NCBI GenBank assembly: GCA_910822395.1
Contig: OU365335.1
Location: 1,984,001-2,048,000 of the forward strand
Length of the DNA stretch: 64,000 bases
Source of the DNA: Pseudoclavibacter triregionum
Lineage (GTDB): Bacteria; Actinomycetota; Actinomycetes; Actinomycetales; Microbacteriaceae
Direction of reading: 5' to 3'
Under the pieces are notes generated by a model that was not told the DNA's origin, did not search any database, and saw only the letters and a list, made by a program, of their open reading frames with translations. This document shows, piece after piece, positions 59,462-64,000 of this stretch. The position numbers were made by a program, and so were the translations under genes. Each line of letters starts with the position of its first letter. Within the stretch, counting starts at the first letter, position 1.

Positions 59462-60850
59462 ATGTACGCCGTCACCAACCCCGCCACCGGCGAGCTCGTC
59501 GCCAGGTACCCGACCGCGACCGACGCCGAGATCCAGGACGCGATGGCCGCCTCGACGGCCGCGTTCCAGGCGCTGCGCAGGACGACGCTCGAGCAGCGCA
59601 CGGCCGTCCTCTCCCGCATCGCCGACCTCCACGACGAGCGCAAGGACGAGCTCGCCGCGATCATCGTCCGCGAGATGGGCAAGCCGATCCAGCAGGCCCT
59701 CGGCGAGGTGTGGATCGTCGGCACGATCTACCGCTTCTACGCCGAGCAGTCCGCGAAGCACCTCGCCGACGAGGAGCTCGAGGTCGTCGCCGGCGGCACC
59801 GCCGTCGTCCGCAAGGAGGGCCTCGGCCCGCTGCTCGGCATCATGCCGTGGAACTACCCGTACTACCAGGTCGCCCGCTTCGCGGCGCCGAACCTCGCGA
59901 TCGGCAACACGATCCTCCTCAAGCACGCCCCGCAGTGCCCGGAGTCGGCGCTCGCGCAGGCCGAGATCATCCGTCAGGCGCTCGAGGAGGCGGGCCTGCC
60001 CGCCGACGCGTACGTCAACGTCTTCGCCACGAACGAGCAGGTGTCCACGATGATCGCCGACCCGCGCGTCGCCGCCGTCTCGCTCACCGGCTCCGAGCGC
60101 GCCGGCTCGGCCGTCGCCGAGCAGGCCGGCCGCCACCTCAAGAAGGTCGTCCTCGAGCTCGGCGGCTCTGACCCGTTCATCCTCCTCGACGCCGCCGACC
60201 TCGACCGCGTCGTGAAGCGCGCCGTCTTCGGCCGCATGACGAACGCGGGCCAGGCCTGCAACGCCTCGAAGCGCTTCATCGTGCCGGCCGAGCTCTACGA
60301 CGACTTCGTCGAGAAGTTCACGGCCCGGATGGCCGAGATCCAGGGCGGCGACCCGACGCAGCAGGACACCTTCATGGGCCCGCTCTCCTCGGAGCAGGCG
60401 GCGAAGGGCCTCCTCGAGCAGGTCGAGCGCGCGAAGGCGCAGGGCGCGACGATCCGCCTCGGCGGCGGCCGCGTCGAGGGCCCGGGCGCCTACTTCCAGC
60501 CGACGGTCATCACCGACGTGACGCCCGAGATGGACGTCTTCCGCGAGGAGCTCTTCGGCCCGGTCGCCGTCATCTACAAGGCCGAGTCGGTCGACGAGGC
60601 CGTCGAGCTCGCGAACGCGACGCCGTTCGGCCTCGGCGCCTCGATCCACTCGGACGACGTCGAGAAGGCGGAGGCGCTCGCCGACCGCCTCGACGCCGGC
60701 ATGGTCATGATCAACGAGGCGGGCGGCACCTCGGCCGAGCTGCCCTTCGGCGGCGTGAAGCGCTCCGGCTTCGGCCGCGAGCTCGGCAAGTACGCGCTCT
60801 CGGAGTTCGTGAACGAGAAGCTCGTCAAGGTCGCGCCCGCGAAGAAGTAG
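59462..60850 (+). CDS. Succinate-semialdehyde dehydrogenase (GabD1 type)
   Basis: A 462-residue aldehyde dehydrogenase of the short GabD1 type, which oxidises succinate semialdehyde to succinate. Landmarks are the opening YAVTNPATGELVARYPTATD, the cofactor region GIMPWNYPYYQVARFAAPN, the catalytic glutamate in LELGGSDPFI, and the nucleophile cysteine in NAGQACNASKRFI. It lacks the N-terminal extension of GabD2. AAAGGA precedes the ATG. Related aldehydes cannot be excluded as substrates. A long perfect hairpin follows. Confidence 0.88.
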   Translation: MYAVTNPATGELVARYPTATDAEIQDAMAASTAAFQALRRTTLEQRTAVLSRIADLHDERKDELAAIIVREMGKPIQQALGEVWIVGTIYRFYAEQSAKHLADEELEVVAGGTAVVRKEGLGPLLGIMPWNYPYYQVARFAAPNLAIGNTILLKHAPQCPESALAQAEIIRQALEEAGLPADAYVNVFATNEQVSTMIADPRVAAVSLTGSERAGSAVAEQAGRHLKKVVLELGGSDPFILLDAADLDRVVKRAVFGRMTNAGQACNASKRFIVPAELYDDFVEKFTARMAEIQGGDPTQQDTFMGPLSSEQAAKGLLEQVERAKAQGATIRLGGGRVEGPGAYFQPTVITDVTPEMDVFREELFGPVAVIYKAESVDEAVELANATPFGLGASIHSDDVEKAEALADRLDAGMVMINEAGGTSAELPFGGVKRSGFGRELGKYALSEFVNEKLVKVAPAKK

Positions 60851-60856
60851 CGCAGC

Positions 60857-60899
60857 CACGACGAGGGCCCTCCCGGAGTCCGGGAGGGCCCTCGTCGTG
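60857..60899. terminator. Bidirectional terminator between convergent genes
   Basis: A perfect inverted repeat of at least 20 bp (60857-60876 with 60880-60899) and a minimal loop. It sits between the convergent dehydrogenase and DUF4126 genes and can serve both strands. Confidence 0.9.
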
Positions 60900-60925
60900 C
60901 TCGATGGTGCGGCGGGAGCGCGGGG

Positions 60926-61567
60926 CTAGGCGGCCGTCGCGCCGCCGGTCGCCTCCAGCTCGGCATCCGCCTTCCGCCCCGTGAAGCGGTCGCGGATGGC
61001 CTTGAAGCTGCGGTAGAGCCACCAGAACATGACGCCGAGGCCGAGCAGCAGCACGATCACGGCGAGGGGGACGAGGATCGCCGAGAAGACGAGGCCGATG
61101 CTCATGGCGTCCTCGCCCACCGAGAGGACGGGCGCCGCGGCGCCGACCGTCACGGTGTTCGCGGCCGCGCGCGTGCCGGCCTTCGTCGCGTGGACGGCGA
61201 GCGCCATGACGATGCCGATGACGACCGGCACCCACGCGTTCGACTGCCACCACTGCGCCGGGTCCTGGATGGCCGCCGTCTGGGCCGCGGTGCCGGCGCC
61301 GAAGACGATGCCGCCGGAGGTGGGCCGCACGAAGGTCTGGATCGCGTCGTTCACCGTGTCGACCGCCGGGATCTTGTCCGCGACGACGTCGACGACGAAC
61401 AGCACGCCGAGGATGCCGAGCACCCACGGGTTCTCGAGCCACTCCCATCCCGCGGGCAGGTTCACGAGGTCGGTGAACCGGGCCAGGAGGCCGAGGGAGA
61501 GCATGGGGATGAAGGCGTTGAGGCCGCTCGCGGTGGCGAGGCCGGCGCCGGTGAGGAGTTCGAGCAT
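60926..61567 (-). CDS. DUF4126 integral membrane protein
   Basis: A 213-residue membrane protein of the DUF4126 family. Hydrophobic segments include LLTGAGLATASGLNAFIPML at the N terminus, WVLGILGVLFVVDVVADKIP, and a long C-terminal one around LVPLAVIVLLLGLGVMFWWLY. The short motif VVDVVADKIPAVDTV is characteristic. The function is unknown. AAAGGAG precedes ATG 61567. It is transcribed away from coaE, sharing a 66-bp divergent region. Confidence 0.85.
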   Translation of the reverse strand: MLELLTGAGLATASGLNAFIPMLSLGLLARFTDLVNLPAGWEWLENPWVLGILGVLFVVDVVADKIPAVDTVNDAIQTFVRPTSGGIVFGAGTAAQTAAIQDPAQWWQSNAWVPVVIGIVMALAVHATKAGTRAAANTVTVGAAAPVLSVGEDAMSIGLVFSAILVPLAVIVLLLGLGVMFWWLYRSFKAIRDRFTGRKADAELEATGGATAA

Positions 61568-61633
61568 GGTGCTCCTTTCCGGAGTAGTGTGGCAGACGAG
61601 GTCATCGATGACCTTCGTGAAAGGAGTCCGGAC

Positions 61634-62308
61634 GTGACCACGATCGCTCTCACCGGAGGGATCGCCTCCGGAAAGTCCACCATCGCGAACCGCCTCCGCG
61701 AGCTCGGCGCCGAGATCCTCGACGCGGACGCCTTCGCCCGAGAGGCCGTCCGGCCGGGCACGCCGGGCCTCGCCCGCCTCGTCGAGCGCTACGGCGACGA
61801 TCTCCTCCTCGAGGACGGCACGCTCGACCGGCCGAAGCTCGCCGCGATCATCTTCGGCGACGAGCAGGAGCGCGAGGCCGTGAACGGCATCCTCCATCCG
61901 GAGATCCGCCGCCTCACCGCCGAGCGCCTCGAGGCCATTCGCGCCGACGACCCCGAGGCGATCGTCGTCCACGACATCCCGCTGCTCGTCGAGGCCCGCC
62001 ACAACTACGACTACGACGAGATCTGGGTCGCCGAGGCGCCCGCCGAGGTGCGCATCCAGCGGCTCGTCGAGTCGCGCGACATGCCCGAGGACGAGGCCCG
62101 CGCCCGCGTCGAGGCCCAGGCCGGCGACGACGAGCGCCGCGCGCTCGCCGACGTGCTCATCGACACGACCGGGACGATCGAGGAGACGCTCGCCCGCGTC
62201 GAGGAGGAGTTCGCGCGCGTGCAGGCGGGCGAGGCCGCCGAGGCGAGCGAGATCTCGTACGACGGCGTCCGCCCGGATCGCCCGGAGGAGGAGCGCGAGG
62301 GGGAGTAG
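61634..62308 (+). CDS. coaE: Dephospho-CoA kinase
   Basis: CoaE (224 aa) phosphorylates dephospho-CoA in the final step of coenzyme A synthesis. The P-loop GGIASGKST, the DADAFAREAV segment, and the VVHDIPLLVEA and LVESRDMPEDEARAR lid regions are intact. About 20 acidic residues extend the C terminus. GTG 61634 has AAAGGAG 7 nt upstream. A -10 box TAGTGT (61585-61590) lies in the divergent region. Position after rpsA and before uvrB is conserved in actinobacteria. Confidence 0.96.
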   Translation: MTTIALTGGIASGKSTIANRLRELGAEILDADAFAREAVRPGTPGLARLVERYGDDLLLEDGTLDRPKLAAIIFGDEQEREAVNGILHPEIRRLTAERLEAIRADDPEAIVVHDIPLLVEARHNYDYDEIWVAEAPAEVRIQRLVESRDMPEDEARARVEAQAGDDERRALADVLIDTTGTIEETLARVEEEFARVQAGEAAEASEISYDGVRPDRPEEEREGE

Positions 62309-62344
62309 CCCTCCGCGCTGGCGCCCGTCGGTAGCCCCTGCCCG

Positions 62345-63052
62345 CTAGCGAGCAGCCGGGATCGGCGACTCGATCCAGTCGACGCCATCGTCGGCGAGCG
62401 CGCGCCCGTGCGCGATCTCCGCGGCGAGGGCGCCCGCGTGCGCGATCGGCTCGGGGGCATCGGCGACCGCCATCCGCAGCGTCGCCGTCCGCGAGCCGTA
62501 GCCGGTCTCGAGCAGCTCGAGCCCGCGGGCCCGCAGCTCGTGCTCCCAGCGGCCCGCCTCTGCGTGCGGCGCCTCGAGGGCGAGGATGCGCATGCGGCGG
62601 CGGGCCGCGAAGCGCGCCTCGTGGAGCGCCTCGGAGACCGCGTCGCCGTACGCCCGGGCGAGCCCGCCCGTGCCGAGGAGCACGCCGCCGAACCAGCGGA
62701 CGACCACCGCGACGACATCCGAGAGGTCGCGCTCGCCGCGAGGGCCCACGGACGCGCCCGAGAGCGCCTCGAGCATGGGCGCGCCCGCCGTGCCGGAGGG
62801 CTCCCCGTCGTCGTTCGAGCGCCGCAGCTCGCGGCCGGGCCCCACGAGGAACGCCGAGCAGTGGTGCCGGGCGAGCCGGTGCTCCTGCCGGACGCGGGCG
62901 ATGACCTCGCGCGCCGCCTCCTCGCCGTCGACGCGCTCGAGCATGCAGAGGAAGCGGGAGCGCTTCACCTCGATCTCCGCGGAGGCGGGCGCCGCGAGCA
63001 CGGTGTAGCCGGGCGCCGCGGCGGGGTCGTCGGAGGGCGGGGTGTCGTCCAT
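62345..63052 (-). CDS. YigZ/IMPACT family protein
   Basis: A 235-residue protein with the UPF0029 (IMPACT) N-terminal domain and a ferredoxin-like C-terminal domain. The core reads VKRSRFLCMLERV, then HHCSAFLVGPGRELRRSNDD, GEPSGTAGAPML, and VVRWFGGVLLGTGGLARAY. Members are linked to translation control in eukaryotes; the bacterial role is unclear. ATG 63052 is preferred: a GAGAAT hexamer (63059-63064, minus strand) lies 6 nt upstream, consistent with a leaderless transcript. It is convergent with coaE and divergent from dps. Confidence 0.9.
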   Translation of the reverse strand: MDDTPPSDDPAAAPGYTVLAAPASAEIEVKRSRFLCMLERVDGEEAAREVIARVRQEHRLARHHCSAFLVGPGRELRRSNDDGEPSGTAGAPMLEALSGASVGPRGERDLSDVVAVVVRWFGGVLLGTGGLARAYGDAVSEALHEARFAARRRMRILALEAPHAEAGRWEHELRARGLELLETGYGSRTATLRMAVADAPEPIAHAGALAAEIAHGRALADDGVDWIESPIPAAR

Positions 63053-63109
63053 CCCGCCATTCTCCCGCGTGCGCCCGCCGTCGCGCGATTCCGTGATCGG
63101 ACCAGGTTT

Positions 63110-63123
63110 CCCCTGATCAGGGG
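63110..63123. promoter_or_regulatory. 14-bp palindrome upstream of dps
   Basis: CCCCTGATCAGGGG is a perfect palindrome in the 184-bp region between the divergent yigZ and dps genes. It is far enough from either start to be an operator. A related GGGGAA/TTCCCT pair lies at about 63189-63210. No known regulator motif is recognised. Confidence 0.45.
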
Positions 63124-63236
63124 CAGGCCTCTCACCGCCGATCTTCGGCTTCCGCGCCGCCGCCTCCCAGCGCGGCCTGGTTCCGTGAGGGGAATCGCCG
63201 CACCTTCCCTGAGCGGCCCGACGACAGGAGCCCATG

Positions 63237-63860
63237 ATGGCCACCTCGAATTCCTCGACCACGAAGTCGACTAAGCACGCGTCGTTCACCGTCCCCGGCC
63301 TCTCGCTCAAGGACGGCCGCAAGGTCGGCGACACCCTGCAGATGCGCCTCCACGCGCTCAACGACCTCCAGCTCACGCTCAAGCACGCGCACTGGAACGT
63401 CGTCGGCCGCGAGTTCATCGGCGTCCACGAGATGCTCGACCCGCAGATCGAGCTCGTCCGCGCGTACGCCGACGACGTCGCCGAGCGCATGGCGGCCCTC
63501 GGCGTCGCCCCGAACGGGCTTCCGGGCGCCCTCGTCGCGGCGCGCAGCTGGGACGACTACTCGATCGACCGGGCCGGCGCCGACGAGCACCTCGCCGCCC
63601 TCGACGTCGTCTACACGGGCGTCATCGAGTCGCACCGCAAGGCGATCGAGGAGTTCGACTCGCTCGACCTCGTGAGCCAGGACATGCTCATCGGCCAGGT
63701 CCACGAGCTCGAGAAGTTCCAGTGGTTCCTCCGCGCCCACCTCGAGAACGGCGACGGCACGCTCGACGACGCCGGCGCGACGTCCGAGACGGCGGCCGCG
63801 GCGAAGATCCGCCAGGCCGATAAGACCGGCAAGGCGCAGGACAAGACCTCGAAGAAGTAG
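63237..63860 (+). CDS. dps: Dps-family DNA-protecting ferritin-like protein
   Basis: A 207-residue Dps protein, which forms a 12-subunit shell that stores iron and consumes peroxide. The ferroxidase residues are in HWNVVGREFIGVHEMLD and the following DDVAERMAALG. C-terminal residues after the helical bundle are lysine-rich (DKTGKAQDKTSKK), which suits DNA binding. CAGGAG is 6 nt before ATG 63237; the ATG at 63234 would add one residue. A hairpin ends the gene. Iron box sequence is not seen here. Confidence 0.95.
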   Translation: MATSNSSTTKSTKHASFTVPGLSLKDGRKVGDTLQMRLHALNDLQLTLKHAHWNVVGREFIGVHEMLDPQIELVRAYADDVAERMAALGVAPNGLPGALVAARSWDDYSIDRAGADEHLAALDVVYTGVIESHRKAIEEFDSLDLVSQDMLIGQVHELEKFQWFLRAHLENGDGTLDDAGATSETAAAAKIRQADKTGKAQDKTSKK

Positions 63861-63887
63861 CGCGCATCGAGCGCGGAAGGTCTCGGC

Positions 63888-63920
63888 AGGTCGGGAGGCG
63901 GCGAGTGCGCCCCCCGACCT
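63888..63920 (+). terminator. Hairpin terminator after dps
   Basis: An 8-bp stem AGGTCGGG/CCCGACCT (63888-63895 with 63913-63920) with a longer imperfect interior, followed by a T/C-rich run. Confidence 0.7.
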
Positions 63921-63940
63921 TCTTCCATGCCGCCCCGCCG

Positions 63941-63946
63941 TAGGCT
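63941..63946 (+). promoter_or_regulatory. -10 box of leaderless uvrB
   Basis: TAGGCT ends 7 nt before ATG 63954. Confidence 0.5.
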
Positions 63947-63953
63947 TCCGGGC

Positions 63954-64000
63954 ATGGAGCCGACGCGCATGGTGCACCCCTTCGAGGTCGTGAGCGAGTA
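63954..64000 (+). CDS. uvrB: Excinuclease ABC subunit UvrB (5' end only)
   Basis: The frame runs off the right edge after 15 full codons reading MEPTRMVHPFEVVSE. This matches the distinctive N terminus of actinobacterial UvrB, the helicase-like damage-verification subunit of nucleotide excision repair. In M. tuberculosis uvrB likewise lies shortly after coaE. The start fits a leaderless promoter. The identification rests on 15 residues and gene order. Confidence 0.85.
   Translation, partial: MEPTRMVHPFEVVSE

Overview
The window is a dense, very GC-rich bacterial chromosome segment (roughly 70% G+C by eye, codon third positions almost all G or C). Nearly all of it is housekeeping genes. The organism is an actinobacterium, most likely of the Microbacteriaceae. 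The reasons are: an actinobacterial integration host factor (mIHF) domain fused to guanylate kinase; a primosomal protein N' that has lost its helicase motifs; a DNA polymerase I without a recognisable proofreading site; a PdtaR-type ANTAR response regulator; and the order pdtaR ... polA ... rpsA ... coaE ... uvrB, which is also the order in Mycobacterium tuberculosis. I see no phage, insertion sequence, CRISPR array or conjugation genes.

Region 1 (1-5514) holds the shikimate genes aroC-aroK-aroB-(DUF4190)-aroQ and a second DUF4190 membrane protein. The first three have overlapping start and stop codons. Region 2 (5657-22677) starts with efp-nusB. After a terminator comes the pyrimidine operon pyrR-pyrB-pyrC-(PH-like membrane protein)-carA-carB-pyrF. 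It continues directly into mihF::gmk, rpoZ and coaBC, followed by metK, priA and fmt. Its leader carries an excellent match to a PyrR-binding RNA hairpin that would trap the pyrR ribosome binding site, and pyrB appears to begin with a non-canonical ATC codon.

Region 3 (22674-40125) holds rsmB, rpe, hisE-hisG-hisF-hisI, then the tryptophan-associated membrane proteins, trpC-trpB-trpA, lgt, gltB-gltD and pyk. It covers RNA modification, histidine and tryptophan synthesis, lipoprotein maturation, glutamate synthesis and the last step of glycolysis. A GlnR-like site precedes gltBD. Region 4 (40146-44376) is a YclNOPQ-like ferric siderophore importer behind a DtxR/IdeR-type iron box, followed by tRNA-Leu(CAA) and a terminator.

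Region 5 (44377-64000) is more mixed. It holds an MmcQ/YjbR protein, a 933-residue Orn/Lys/Arg decarboxylase, pdtaR, a hotdog thioesterase, polA, a DUF885 protein, and an alcohol/aldehyde oxidation module (aldehyde dehydrogenase, AdhP, DUF779). It continues with rpsA, a GabD-type dehydrogenase, a DUF4126 membrane protein, coaE, a YigZ/IMPACT protein, dps and the first codons of uvrB. Two intergenic stretches carry REP-like palindromes of one family.

Many genes have a TANNNT -10 hexamer only 6-7 nt upstream of the start codon. This is the arrangement of leaderless transcripts and was used here to choose several starts. No gap without a gene exceeds about 260 bases.
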